Of a stretch of 64,000 bases of DNA, positions 26,772 to 38,130 are shown one piece after another (within the stretch, counting starts at the first letter, position 1; the number at the start of each line of letters is the position of its first letter). Origin of the DNA: Castanea sativa. Its lineage: Eukaryota > Streptophyta > Magnoliopsida > Fagales > Fagaceae. The translations under genes were made by a program, and so were the position numbers. The DNA lies in assembly GCF_040712315.1 (NCBI RefSeq), contig NC_134015.1, forward strand, positions 9,816,945-9,880,944. Reading direction: 5' to 3'. The notes beneath the pieces are model-generated. The model saw only the letters and a list, made by a program, of their open reading frames with translations, was not told the origin of the DNA and made no database searches.

Positions 26772-28280
26772 ATGGAGCAGCAGCAGCACCAACTTCAACA
26801 TTTTATCCATCCCTACCATCACCATCCCTTGCTCTTCAATCCTGACGACAGAAGCGGACGTTATTGTCGGGGGTGCGACGAACCAGTTTATGGTCCAAGC
26901 TACAGTTGTAAAGAATCAGGATGCTATCACTACAGTCATCATAAATCATGCGCTGAACTACCCCTTGGGTTGCACCATCCCTTGCACCCAATCCATCCTC
27001 TTATTCTCTTTCCTCCATGGAGATATTCAGCCGATGAGAAACAATTTTACAAATGCGAACTCTGCAAAGAATATAAAGGTATATACACTTATCGGTGTTC
27101 CCGCTGCGACTTCAACCTTCGCATCACATGTGCTTCTTTAGCAGCGCCCACCACCATTGAACCTGAATTCCACCACCACCCATTGACCCCCTTTTGGAAG
27201 TGGATCACCTTCACTTGCGACCTTTGCGGCAAAAAAGACGAAGGTACGCCCTATCTGTGTCATCTATGCGATTTCTTGATTCATGGAAAATGTTCTATTT
27301 TCCCTTGCAAAGTCAAAGTTGTGCGTCACAAGCACCTCCTCCACCTCACCCCTTCTTCTCTTGAATTCCATCCATCCGACTCTCGATTTTGTCAAATCTG
27401 TGTTGAAAAGGTGGATACACACTATGGGCTTTACTATTGCTCCAGATGTGATTTTGCTGCCCACCTTCATTGTGCTATGGGAAACAAGGAGAACATAAAT
27501 TTGCAAGAATTTAAAGATGAGGATGAAGTTTCAGAGCACGATGAATTGGTTGACTCAACAACTTACGAAGTCAAAAAATTCAATGTGGGGAAGGACGGAA
27601 TTCAAATAGCTGCAGAATTAAAACACTTCAGTCATGAGCATGACTTAAAGCTTACTGATGAGGCTATGAGTAACCAGAAATGCAATGGCTGTGTAAGAGA
27701 CATTTTCCCCCCGTTTTATAGTTGTGTAAAGTGTAGCTTTTTTCTTCATGAATCTTGTGCTAATTTACCAAAAAAAAAGCGACACCCACTTCATCAACAC
27801 CCACTAACCCTCTTCCCAAAGACACCTTATAGGAAAAAGGATTTTTGGTGTCGTGCATGTAAACGTAATGGCAATGGCTTCAACTATAGTTGTGTGCCAT
27901 GCAGATTTAGTCTTGATATTCCATGTAGTTTGATCTCAGACATTCTTACCCACCCTGGTCATGAGCATCGACTTATTCTCTCTAGTATTGAATCTAAACA
28001 AAATTGCAGTTGTTGTGATTCAAATATTTACCCAATATTTCGTTGCACCACCTGTGCATTTGCCTTGGACTTCAAATGTGCTACACTACCGCATACCACA
28101 AGATATGGGCAACATGAACATGCCTTTACTCTCTGTTACACTGCTGAAGATGACTCTGGTGAATATTACTGTGATATTTGTGAAGAAGAACGAGTCCCAA
28201 AGCATTGGTTTTACTATTGTGTAGATTGTAGTTATCCTGCACATCCCAAATGTATTCTTGGAAAATACCCAAATTACTAG
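26772..28280 (+). CDS. DC1-domain (Cys/His-rich C1) protein, shortened C-terminus, 502 aa
   Basis: This is a single-exon gene starting MEQQQHQLQHFIHP, with about eight complete DC1 modules: a His-rich lead (HPLH.HPL) followed by C-x2-C ... C-x2-C ... H-x2-C, for example CDLCGKKDEG...CHLCDFLIHGKC. DC1 proteins are plant zinc-binding proteins, many linked to stress or hormone signalling, with no known enzymatic activity; there is no signal peptide or membrane span. Compared with DC1-3, the codon after 'KYPNY' is TAG (28278-28280) instead of AAG. The frame then stays open for 52 more residues to TAA at 28437-28439 and would encode the ninth module. It may work in shortened form or be an incipient pseudogene. 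Leader and promoter are shared with DC1-3. Confidence 0.85.
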   Translation: MEQQQHQLQHFIHPYHHHPLLFNPDDRSGRYCRGCDEPVYGPSYSCKESGCYHYSHHKSCAELPLGLHHPLHPIHPLILFPPWRYSADEKQFYKCELCKEYKGIYTYRCSRCDFNLRITCASLAAPTTIEPEFHHHPLTPFWKWITFTCDLCGKKDEGTPYLCHLCDFLIHGKCSIFPCKVKVVRHKHLLHLTPSSLEFHPSDSRFCQICVEKVDTHYGLYYCSRCDFAAHLHCAMGNKENINLQEFKDEDEVSEHDELVDSTTYEVKKFNVGKDGIQIAAELKHFSHEHDLKLTDEAMSNQKCNGCVRDIFPPFYSCVKCSFFLHESCANLPKKKRHPLHQHPLTLFPKTPYRKKDFWCRACKRNGNGFNYSCVPCRFSLDIPCSLISDILTHPGHEHRLILSSIESKQNCSCCDSNIYPIFRCTTCAFALDFKCATLPHTTRYGQHEHAFTLCYTAEDDSGEYYCDICEEERVPKHWFYYCVDCSYPAHPKCILGKYPNY

Positions 28281-28439
28281 TTTGGAGGTGCTTACACATT
28301 TGACTATCACCCACACCCCCTTACTTTCATTGAAGAAACTAAAGACCACCCTCAATGTAACAAATGTAATGATTCTTGTGAAGAGTTGATCTATCAATGT
28401 GCTCAATGTAATTTCTACATTCATATGAATTGTTTATAA
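28281..28439 (+). pseudogene. orphaned last DC1 module of DC1-1, beyond the premature stop
   Basis: In frame after the TAG, 52 codons encode 'FGGAYTF', 'HPHPLTFIEETKDH', then CNKCNDSCEELIYQCAQC and a terminal H-x3-C (HMNC), matching the end of DC1-3 almost residue for residue. Frame preservation points to a recent nonsense mutation. Confidence 0.8.
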
Positions 28440-28705
28440 AAAGGACAAATGTGATATAAATTTTTCATTTTATACCAGACTTAGCCCACAGAAATTCTGG
28501 TGCATGGAATTCATCAAATAACAATGCAATAATTATTTTTAATGCTCTTTATTGGCATCATAGTTCAAATACGATATAAATACATTGTACCAACTTACAA
28601 ATTGTTTGCGTGTGGTTGTATCTTGCCTTGTCCGCTTCTGCCAGAAACAAAATGCTTGTAGATGATAGGAATTTTTAGTTTTCTGTATGGTAGTACATTG
28701 TTTAG

Positions 28706-28977
28706 CAATGGAAGTTGAATTTCAGTGTGGAGCATACAGTTCAGGGGTGATGAACACACTGGAACTAAAAGGCATACTACTGGTATCTCTTATCAGGTGT
28801 GTATGACTACTTTTCCCTCTATTTTCTATATCTATGCAATTCCGATTGCATTCATTTTTCTTGAGCTCCTATTAATTGTCTATGTTTTCTTCTTCATTAG
28901 GGGGTGCCCATTATTTTGAAGAGGGAAATGAGCAATTTGACTCATTACACGAATGCAAAGATTCAACAACATTTCAA
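28706..28977 (+). pseudogene. F-actin-capping protein alpha exon fragments, copy A
   Basis: Two exon remnants survive. The one at 28706-28796 corresponds to NGSW.SVW.I.FR in other copies but has TGA in place of Trp and a frameshift. The one at 28901-28977 reads GAHYFEEGNEQFDS then HECKDSTTFQ, closely matching the plant capping-protein alpha (CPA/CapZ-alpha) segment around HYFEEGN. Both have splice-like AG and GT flanks. CPA caps actin-filament barbed ends as a heterodimer with CPB. The other exons are not seen, so this is a captured fragment carried along with each DC1 copy. Confidence 0.65.
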
Positions 28978-30164
28978 GTTAGTATAGATTTGCATGTTTG
29001 TCAACATTTTTTATATCATTAGTTTTAGTCATTGATATTATTACTATTATTGTTATTTCTAAGAAAGCTCAATTATGCATGATTTAATTATCATTGATGG
29101 TGAGGTTCTTTTCTTTTGTGTTTTCTCAACTTAAACTTTATACGTCGTCCTAGTAAGAATATTGGCCTAGTATTTTAATATAAAGGCACGACATGTACTT
29201 TGTAAATGTTGATGTTAAGAACATGGTGATTTGGGGAGCAGAAATTGTTAATAACATGGCTGATTGAGTTATATAGTCTAATTGAACATACAAGATATTC
29301 TTTAAAATCTTTTTGGGCAAAGAAACTAAAAATCTTGTGATTCTTGTCTGATAAGTTCAGGGCTCAGTTTAGAAAATGTTAGTCAGACCTTTCCTGGTTT
29401 GAAGGATGTCATTGTTACATAATAATAATACTTCTAAAATTTTGAGGGAAAAATAATTTTCTGCGACTTACCTGTGTACTTGTGTTCAAAAAGTCATGCT
29501 TTTGGTTTTTTTCCCCTACTTAATTTTTAAGCATTCTGGTACTGTCCCATTGTGTTATTATTATTAATATTTTAATAATGTTATGTGATGTGCCTGTTCT
29601 GATCTAATAACTCAGTCCTCTTTTTCATTGCCAAATTCTTATGTTATTTGGTTTTAGTCTCCTAATGACTAGCTGGTGAGGTGCTTTTCTTATCTTCTCT
29701 CAACATAAATTTTATACGTCATCTCAGTAAGAATTTTGGTCTATTATCTTAACTGAAGGTACACCAATTACTTTGTAAATGTTGATGTTAAGAACATGGT
29801 GATTTGGGAGAAGTAATTGTTAATAACTTGGCTGGTTGAGTTATCTAATATAATTGAATGTACTCTTAGCTAATCTTTTAAAACCTTGTTGGGCATAGAG
29901 ACTACTTCAAATCCTGTTTGATATGTTCAAGGCTTAGTTTACAGAATGTTAGTCGGACCTTTCTTGCTTTGAAGAATGTCAATTACATAGGACTTATGAA
30001 ATTTAGGGCCTCTAATTATTATGCTTCTGAAGTTTTTGTTCTATAACATCCATTGTTTATGCCCTTGTTGATAATACTTGTAGAAATTTTTGTTCAATTA
30101 TAGAGGTTGGCAAGTGTCATGTCTATAGTATGCATTCATGCTTAAGTTATACTTGTTGGAGTAC
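28978..30164. repeat. DC1-1 downstream DNA with an internal direct duplication
   Basis: The block 29095-29400 (ggtgaggttcttttc ... gttgatgttaagaacatggtg ... ttagtcagacctttcctg) recurs diverged at 29672-29965. The matching regions in copies B (32935-33235) and D (61945-62245) have it once, so the doubling is private to copy A. No gene was recognised. Confidence 0.65.
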
Positions 30165-31062
30165 TTTAATTTGGGGCAGAAAAAGAAAATGGAGGCTGTA
30201 TTTTTCAATCAGCCAGGGCTAACGGTGATTTCATTGACGGTGTTTTGGCCACCTAGGTGGGGGAACAAAGTTGTTCTTGATCCTTTTTTTAGGCTGCAAA
30301 ACTAGGCAATAATAGATATTTCTGATTCTAGGCCATAGGTACACATTCTTGTTTTCTTACAACTTTTAAGAGTTAGCTGGAATGCAATTCATTGACACGA
30401 AATAGGATTATTAAGATTTTATGCTAGTTGAAATAATTTTCATGCCAAATTTTTAAGAAATTGTTAGATCTTCCTTTTGTTGCATTCCTTATAAATTTAA
30501 CTTGACTATGCCTTTGCCTTTTCCTACCAACCTTGTGTGTAAGTATGGGTAGTGGGTGAGGTTGAGGGTCTGAATCCCCTTGGTGTGCAAGTAACTTACC
30601 AAGAAAAAAAAAATGATAGTAATAGATAATAAAATAAAATAAAAGATGGAAATTGTTATCTGATTTTGACATTTCAAATTGAGTTGGAATTTATCAAACT
30701 TGTCTTGAAGCTGGCAGTTCCTAAGCCTTTCTACTTTTCAATCTCAAATTTGATCCTCCCTCACCTGCCCCCACCCTCCCGCCCCACAAAAAAAATAAAA
30801 TAAAAGAAAAGAAAAGAGAAGAGAAAAGGATGCTAGATGCATATTGATATGAACATTATCAGAAATATTCTGTCACAACCTAGCAGAGAACCAAAATGAG
30901 ATAGGTAACTGCTTATGGGTGTTTGAAAAAACAGATTTCTGTGTAAACTGTGTCAGTGTGATAATTCATTGAGTAATCAGTTATACAGTGGAGAATGTTT
31001 TGGTTGAAAATGGGTAACACTTTTAAGAATAATGCTTATGTAGTTTATGTTGCTTATTCATG
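30165..31062 (+). pseudogene. EBM 5' fragment, copy B
   Basis: The stretch 'ggggcagaaaaagaaaatgga ... ggtgttttggccacctagg ... aacaaagttgttcttgatcc' matches EBM1 13466-13640 (the LATLV/NKVVPDP exon) with frameshifts and stops. It continues through the same SINE copy (30535-30650) and intron text, then skips EBM1 14170-14745 (exons with HPDGQNL and GWDWMAP). It ends in intron DNA equal to 14880-14930. At about 31060 it switches abruptly into the middle of a DC1 gene. Confidence 0.7.
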
Positions 31063-32267
31063 GCGACCTTTGCGGCATAGAAGACAAAGTAATGCCCTAT
31101 TTGTGTAATCCATGCGGTTTCTAGATTCATAGAAGATATACTCTTTTCCCATGCAAAGTCAAAGTTGTGTGTCACAAGCACCTCCTCCACCTCACCCATT
31201 CTTCTCTTGAATTCCATCAATCCGACTCTCAAATTTGTGTTCAAAAGGTGGATAAATGCTACCGGCTTTATTATTGCCTCAGATGTGATTTTACTGCCCG
31301 CCTTAATTTTGCCATGAGAAACAGGGAGGACATAAATTTGCAGGAATTTAAAGATGAGGATGAACTTTGAGAGCTCGATGAATCGGTTGACTTGGCAACT
31401 TACAAAGTCAAAAAATTCAATGTGGGGGAGGATGGAACTCAGATAGCTGCAGAAATAATTGATCACTTAAGTCATGAGCATGACTTAAAAGCTTACCAAA
31501 ATTCTTCTAAATAACCAAAAATGCAATGGGTGCATAGGAGCCATCCTCCCTCCGTTTTATAGTTGCGTAAAGTGCAGCTTCTTTCTTCATGAATCTTGTG
31601 CTAATTTACCAAAAAAAAAGCAACAACACCTCATCAATACCCACTAACCCTGCTCCCAATGAAACCAAGTAAGGATTTTATGTGTTATGCTTGTGATCGT
31701 AATTGCAATGGCTTCACCTATTGGTGTGAGACATGCTATTTTACACTTGGTGTTCAATGTAGTATGATCTCAGAAATCCTTACCCACCCTGGTCATGATC
31801 ACAAACTTATTCTCTCTAGTGTTAAATCTTCTCAAAATTGCAGTTGTTGTGATTCTAGAACTTACTCAATGTTCCGTTGTACCACTTGTGCATTCACTTT
31901 GGACTTCAAATGTGCTAAACTACCACATTCTACAAAATACAAAAAACATCAGCATCCCTTCACTCTTAGTTATAGAGCTGAAGATAACTTTGGTGAATAT
32001 TATTGTGATATCTGTGAAGAAGAATGTGACTCAAAGTATTGGTTTTACTTGTGAGGATTGCAATTATTCTGCTCATCCAAATTGTATTATTGGAAATACC
32101 CAAATTACAAGTTTGGAGGTGCTTACACATTCTGTCACTCACACCCTCTTACTTTTGTTGAGGAAACTAAAGACCGCCCTCGATGTAACAAATGTAATGG
32201 TTCTTGTAAAGAGTTGATCTATCAATGCGCTTGGTGCAATTTCTACATCCACAAGGGTTGTTTATAA
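31063..32267 (+). pseudogene. DC1-domain pseudogene, 5'-truncated (DC1-2)
   Basis: Sequence matches DC1-3 from its third module (CDLCGKED) to the terminal HKGCL. The first about 140 codons and the promoter are missing, replaced by EBM intron DNA. Lesions include TAG for Trp at 31121-31123, TGA for Ser at 31368-31370, frameshifts near 31300, 31490, 31630 and 32052, and lost Cys residues. Stretches between them (for example 31659-32054) still show C-x2-C pairs. It is closer to DC1-3 than to DC1-1 (SEILTHPGHDH, SSQNCSCCDSRTY). Confidence 0.85.
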
Positions 32268-32536
32268 AAAGAACAAATGTGATGTTAATTTTTATTTTAT
32301 GCTAGATGTAGTCCACGTAAGATTTGGTGTGTGGAATTCATCAAATGACAATGCAGTAATTCTTTTCAATGCTCTTTCTTGGCATCATGGTTCAAATACA
32401 ATGTAAATGCACTGTACCAACTCATGCTTGTTTGTGAGTGGTTGTACCCTGCCTTGTCCACTACTGATAGAAACAATAAGCTTGTTGATAATAAGAATTT
32501 TCAGTTTTCTATGTTTTATGGTAGTACATTGTTTAG

Positions 32537-32814
32537 CAATGGAAGTTGGATTTCAGTGTAGGACATAAAGTTCAAGGTTGATGAACAAATACGGGAACTA
32601 AAAGGCAAAATTCTGGTATCTCTTATTAGCTGTGTATGACTACTTTTCCCTCTATTTTCTATTTTTATGCAATTCCAATTGCATTTATTTTTCTTGAGCT
32701 CACATTGATTGTCTATGTCTTCTTCTTCTGCATTAGGTGAGCATCCGTTATTTTGAAGAGGGAAATGAGCAATTAGAGTCAAAACATGAATGCAAAGATT
32801 CAATAGCATTTTCA
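32537..32814 (+). pseudogene. F-actin-capping protein alpha exon fragments, copy B
   Basis: The exon at 32537-32624 reads NGSWISV, a TAG, then DIKFKVDEQIRELKGKI. The exon at 32737-32814 reads RYFEEGNEQLESKHECKDS. The order and spacing are the same as in copies A and D, about 270 bp after the DC1 stop. CPA family resemblance is clear at HYFEEGN / HECKDS and NGSW.S.W.I.F. Confidence 0.65.
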
Positions 32815-34121
32815 GTTATTATAGATTTACATGTTTATCAGCATCTTTTATGTCATTAGTTTTAGTCACTGATATTATTACTATTGCTGTTATTTCTATG
32901 AAAGCTCAATTATGCATGATTTAATTATCATTGATGGTGAGGTTCTTTTCTTTTGTGTTTTCTCAACATAAATTTTATACATTGTCTTAGTAAGAATATT
33001 GGCCTGGTATTTAATATGAAGGCTCAACATGTACTTTGTAAATGTTGATGTTAAGAACATGGTGATTTGGGAGCAACAATTGTTAATAACCTGGCTGGTT
33101 GAGTTATATAGTTTAATTGAATGTACTCCAAGTCCAATGTAATCTTTAAAACCTTTTTGGGAAAAGAGACTACAAATCTTGTGTAATAAGTTCAGGGCTT
33201 AGTTTAGAAAATATTGGTCAGGCCTTTCCTGGTTTGCAGGATCTCATTGTTACATAATACTTCTAGAATTTCAAGGAAAAATCATTTTCTGTGACTTACC
33301 TGTGTACTTGTGTTCAAAAAGTCATGCTTTTGGTTCTTTTCCTTAATTTTTAAGCATTCTAGTACTGTCTCATTGTTTTATAATTATTATAATTTTAGTA
33401 ATGTTGTGATATGCTTGTTCTGATCATCTGTGTTAGTCCTCTTTTTCATTGCCTAATTATTACGTTATTTGGTTTTAGTCTCCTGATTACTGTGCAATTA
33501 ACATAACCATTATTTGCCACCATGAGACTGAATACTTGGCATCTCTTGAGCTTCTTTGTATCCCTTTTTTTTTTTTTTGTTAAATGATTTAAGGTACTAT
33601 TTTCTCCCCTCAAATTTAAAGTTCGGTTAGGTTCTTGTGCTTCTGCTTTCCACACAAATGAGTTTCAAGCCTCTTCAAAGTTTATAGATTTTGTTATTGG
33701 TTTTGGAATCCCACATAGTTTAGAAAATTAACAAGGAGATGCAATAATTCCTATCAAGATTGTTAGTCCCACATTGGTAAGAAAAGAAACAGGGAGATGA
33801 TATAGTCCCTATACATTGAGTGGTGGTGTAGTTTTTGTTTTGTGCTTGTCGGAGTTTGACATCAAAGATTTGTCTTGTCTTTATTGTGAGAGATTTGTGA
33901 GAGGTTTGGTTCTCATCCTGTTTTAAGTTATTTTGCATTAGCAATTGCTATATTTTATGGATAAAATTTAGATACAATACCTTAGGTGCATTACATTAGG
34001 TTCTCTATATGTTATTTGTAGTATCCTTTTTAATTTTAATTTTTAATTACTTCTACAATAGTTGTCCCTACCGATTAGTGATTATACCTACTGATTGTTT
34101 TGGGGCTAAAAATATGTGCAG
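32815..34121. other. DC1-2 downstream DNA, collinear with copy D
   Basis: It matches 61828-63120 base for base with small indels. A poly-T run lies at about 33566-33579. Apart from the exon-like blocks listed next, nothing coding was recognised. Confidence 0.45.
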
Positions 34122-35299
34122 ATATTATCGAACTACAGCCGATCAGAGATTATTGAGAGGTAAAGCTGTTGCTATGTTTCTTGAATTTTAACAGTGATGT
34201 GCTAAGCTGTGCTTATTTTTTTCATTTTAATTTATTTTTCCTTTGCCTAAGCTATATCCATTCAGTTGTTGTTTAGGAATGATTAATTTTTGTTTGGTAC
34301 AAGTACTCAAGCATTCTAACAAAACTGCCAACTTTTGATAATGTCTCTGGGTATATACTGTATCCAGTATTAACTGATGTGTGCTATTTTACTAGCCCAG
34401 CTTGCTTGCAAATACATATTTCGTAATAATTGAGTAAAATGACTTTCTGTGAATCATAATTATTTCACTTGGGAACTTAATGATGTAATCTATATGTACT
34501 TCATTATTTATCTGTAGTTTCTTTCATTGTACAATTTTTCTTTTATTCTTATTATTGAGGTTCTATTTTGTAGGGAATGTTTAGATCCATTTGAAAAACT
34601 AGAATGTGAAGCATTTGATATCTTTGTTAACGAGGTTCTCTGTGTTGGCAAAGGTACTGCTGCATTAATTTTATTCTAGAATACACTTGATGGATCCATT
34701 CTTACCATATTTCTTGCACACACGTACCCCCAAAAGACACCCTCGGTAATTATCATGTGCACAAAGTACACTTTTGCTATTCTACCTATTTCTGAAGATC
34801 ATAAGCTACTCCCTCTGTTGATTATTCATATTTGGTAAACTTAGAAATGCTTGTTCAATCATATGACCATACTCTAAATATTATTATAATTAAAAAATTA
34901 CTACAACCTTTTGGGATGAGTGTACAACCATATTTGTGAAAATTACTTTATAAAAATAATTTTCCATTTGATGGTTATCATTTAAATTATTTTTCCAATC
35001 AAAATGTGAAATCTTTTGTTTTTCCTCTCTCGCTCATCTATGCAATTTTCGAATCGTCTGTAGGGTGTCCATATTCATGTGTAAAAAGGGCCCCTCATGC
35101 CTTCTCATTCGCTTCTATTGGAAGTGCTAAGGGTTTCTTCACAAGGTTGGTTAGTTATCTTATTTTTCCATTCATAGTGAGCTTGTTTGTTGTTAGAGTA
35201 TTCGTTCTAGGCCCACTTCCCCAATACCTTATGCTATATGTACTCAATTGTACTATTATACTACCAGCTGTACTATACTTATGAACCTCTATACTATCC

Positions 35300-36720
35300 T
35301 AATAAGGTTGAGAGCTTATATAAAGGTTGCTCTTGGCAGCTCATGGTGAACTATATCGTCTCAAACAAGAGCCAGGGCAATCTATTGATGATTTTTTTTT
35401 TTTTCCACACATGCAATATCTGTGGGATCAAATTTCACTATATGAACCAACATTGATTATGCATGTAATGCCCTGAATTTCGTGAATATTGGGATCAACT
35501 GAAAAAGTTTCATCCTTTGCCTTCAATTGAAAAAGTTTTCAAGGAGCTTGTACAAGAGGTAACGTTTTCAAGTCTTACTATCTTGGCCTTGTAACACAAT
35601 CTTGGCCACATCTCTGCAATTTGTCAGAATGAGCACTATGATCTCTTTCGCTCTTGATGATTTAACTCTAAATATGATCATTCTCACTTCTGCACCGTCT
35701 GTAGGATTTGAGGCCATTTTATTGAATACTGTCGAAAGCATGCCCATGTATCTCAATCCTCAGCTTCCATGGCTAACATCAACAGCATACCGTTGCATCC
35801 TCCAACCCCATCACCCAAGGCCAGTAGTTTTGACAAGTCTTCCAACTCATGTTTACATTAACAGCAGTTGACCTAAAGACTCTTATCAATAACATTTTGT
35901 CCCGTAAGGTGCATCCTCTTCTATTCTTTTTGTTGCACTAGGTAAACGCTCATTTTTGATATCTTGACCTTGCTTGCTACAATCATATTACACCTGATTC
36001 TACCTCTTGTACCATACAAACCCATACTTTTCATATGCCTATCAATCACATTGAGTTGATTGAGCCGTAATTGTCTTTGTTACATACTCTCTGACTCACG
36101 TAGCATCACCTCTTTGGAGTTGTGGTATTCACGGCTAGGTCATGCTTCTCTATCTTGTGTCCAAACTTTAGTGTCTGAGGTATTTTAGATTAGGTCTCTT
36201 TTTGATCCTTTGATTATAGCTCATCCTATCTTGGAAAACAATAGGCTTTTCCTTGTAATAAAAGTGAGTCTTTGATGTTTGCGCCATTCAAGCTCATTCA
36301 CTCTAATGCATGCAGAGAATCGCCTATTCCTACTATAGGGGGACTTTGTCAATTTTCTTGGTGACTTTTCATATTGCACATGGATATTTTTTTATTAAAT
36401 TTTTCTGAGATACTTAATACTTATCATGAGTTTAATAAAATGATTGAAGGTTCTCAAAATCCATCAAAATCTACTAATTTGAAAATTTCCTATAGGACAA
36501 ACATCATGACTTCCTTAGTATTTCCAAATTATATAGAATTATTTCTTATACATCTTATTGAAGAACTTCACAGCAAAATGGTCGAGTAAAATGTAAACTT
36601 CAATGTATTTTGTTGTTTAGACTCATTCTTTTTGCATCTATTATTGCATCTTTCTCAGGCAAAACTGCACTCGCAGTTATCCATAGAGGGTAATAAATTT
36701 TTTTCTTGAATAATATAGCC
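35300..36720 (+). mobile_element. Ty1/Copia retrotransposon relic
   Basis: Degenerate frames contain, in order: a gag piece (ELYRLKQEPGQSIDDF then MQYLWDQIS, about 35345-35450), a GAG-pre-integrase piece (LWYSRLGHASLSCVQTLVSE, about 36117-36180), and integrase-core pieces (IYFLLNFSEILNTYHEFNKMI and a QQNGRVE-like 'SKMVE', about 36385-36600). Many stops and frameshifts are present. No reverse transcriptase, RNase H or LTRs were found, so it is an internal fragment. Confidence 0.7.
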
Positions 36721-37428
36721 ACTTTACAGGATGGTGTTAAGGATATTTTAGAAAAACAAAATACAAGAATTTGAAAAAAGGCACAAGTTGCAAGTTTGGC
36801 TTTTTATTGATTAAAAAAAAGGTTTCCACTTTGGTAGTTGCAACAGTATTATAACAACTATTAACATGAATTTGATCCAATGATATTAATTGAATTTCAG
36901 TTTTAAAACATCTGTGCATATGATTAGGTCATGGTGAAGACTACCAAGTTAGTAGGTCATTGCCCAAAAAGTTGTATCCATTGCATTACACCTTCACAAA
37001 GAATTATCATAGAGGAGCTGCTAGACAGGTAGATAGTCATATCTCTTACCTTCCTGGAAATCATTGTTGACTGTTGTAGTTCCCAAAAATGATACAAATG
37101 AATTGTATAGAATCACTTCACTGTAGCCACACTTGTGAAAGAAATGGAGGGAGCATGTATTCTTGACTTCGATTGATTAGTGTATAACCTGCACTCTCAT
37201 GCTCCATATCTTTTACTGCCAAAAGACCAGGATAAACATGCACTGGTTTGTGCTATGAATAACCATGATGTAATCACATTTCACTGACACTTATACTATC
37301 TTACAATTTTAGGACATATCTTATAGCTTCTAACTATAATTTCTATTTCTGGTTTATTTGATATCTTAGTATCTTGAGCACGCCTTATAATTCATTAGCC
37401 GAGTCAGAAATGCTTTATTCTCTTGTAG
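36721..37428. other. unassigned DNA after the Copia relic
   Basis: No motif was recognised. It may include diverged Copia or LTR sequence. Confidence 0.3.
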
Positions 37429-37927
37429 TTAAAGCCAAGTTTGAGAACAATCAGTACCTAAAGCCGAAGAAGCAACCCAAAACTTCAACCCAACATGTTG
37501 GCTGGTTTTAACATTTGGATGGTGATGTTTGTATGCTGCTTCAAACTCATGTGGCCAATCGCACCCAGATTATTGGAGAAAATGGAAGCTAATACTGCTA
37601 ATAGATGCCTCCAATCATCTATGTGAATACTGAATGTTGGTGATGTCAATTTAACTCATCATCTATCTGACTCGTTGCTTGGAGGTGCCTTCTTGTAAAG
37701 TGCATGTTCATTGAAAAACAATCTTGGGAAATAATTATTCTGCTAAGGAGGGGGTTGGGGGTTGATTGGATTTATGTCAATGGCATGTGTATGTAGTTAG
37801 AAGTTTACATTTCATTTTTGTAATTGTTACAGAATCTATCATATTTTACTAAAGGAAGTTCAGTAAGTAAAAATTTGATGTGATCAATTGATTATGCTCT
37901 TATGCTCCACGAAATAGTTCTTTGCTT

Positions 37928-38130
37928 GCTAAACCTACCTTTTCATAGCGGCAGTTGTCCTTCGAATCTCTTTTCTTGTTGTAAGTTGCCGTGCATGTCA
38001 AGGTGCTATAGGTGCCATCTCTGTAGTGAAGTGTGGCTTTTACGGTGGCATTTTGACTTAGGAACCTTAAATGTAGTGTTTACTAATAGTTTTGGTAATG
38101 CTTACAGTAAATGGTTACTAAGATAGCCAT
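37928..38130 (-). other. GPI-gene upstream relic, copy C
   Basis: The phrases gttgtccttcgaatctc, ttgccgtgcatgtcaaggtgct and tagttttggtaatgcttacagta match DNA upstream of the intact GPI gene (10790-10945) and 45430-45595. The coding exons are absent from this copy on its left side. Confidence 0.65.

Larger units (their letters stand above)
34122..37511 (+). pseudogene. exon-like blocks of an unrecognised gene, phase-compatible
   Basis: Three blocks have splice-like ends. They are 34122-34159 (ILSNYSRSEIIE + 2 nt; gtgcag before, gtaaag after), 34574-34653 (ECLDPFEKLECEAFDIFVNE...CVGK + 1 nt; ttgtag before, gtactg after) and 37429-37511 (KAKFENNQYLKPKKQPKTS ... GWF stop; cttgtag before). The split codons join in one frame across all three. 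The second block is conserved in copy D (63630-63709), and the first is degenerate there (about 63140-63178). A Copia relic lies between blocks two and three. I do not recognise the protein. Confidence 0.35.

Noticed and set aside
31023..31466. 147-codon minus-strand ORF
   Set aside because: It is the antisense of the DC1-2 pseudogene; the equivalent antisense frames in DC1-1 and DC1-3 are shorter and unrelated in extent.
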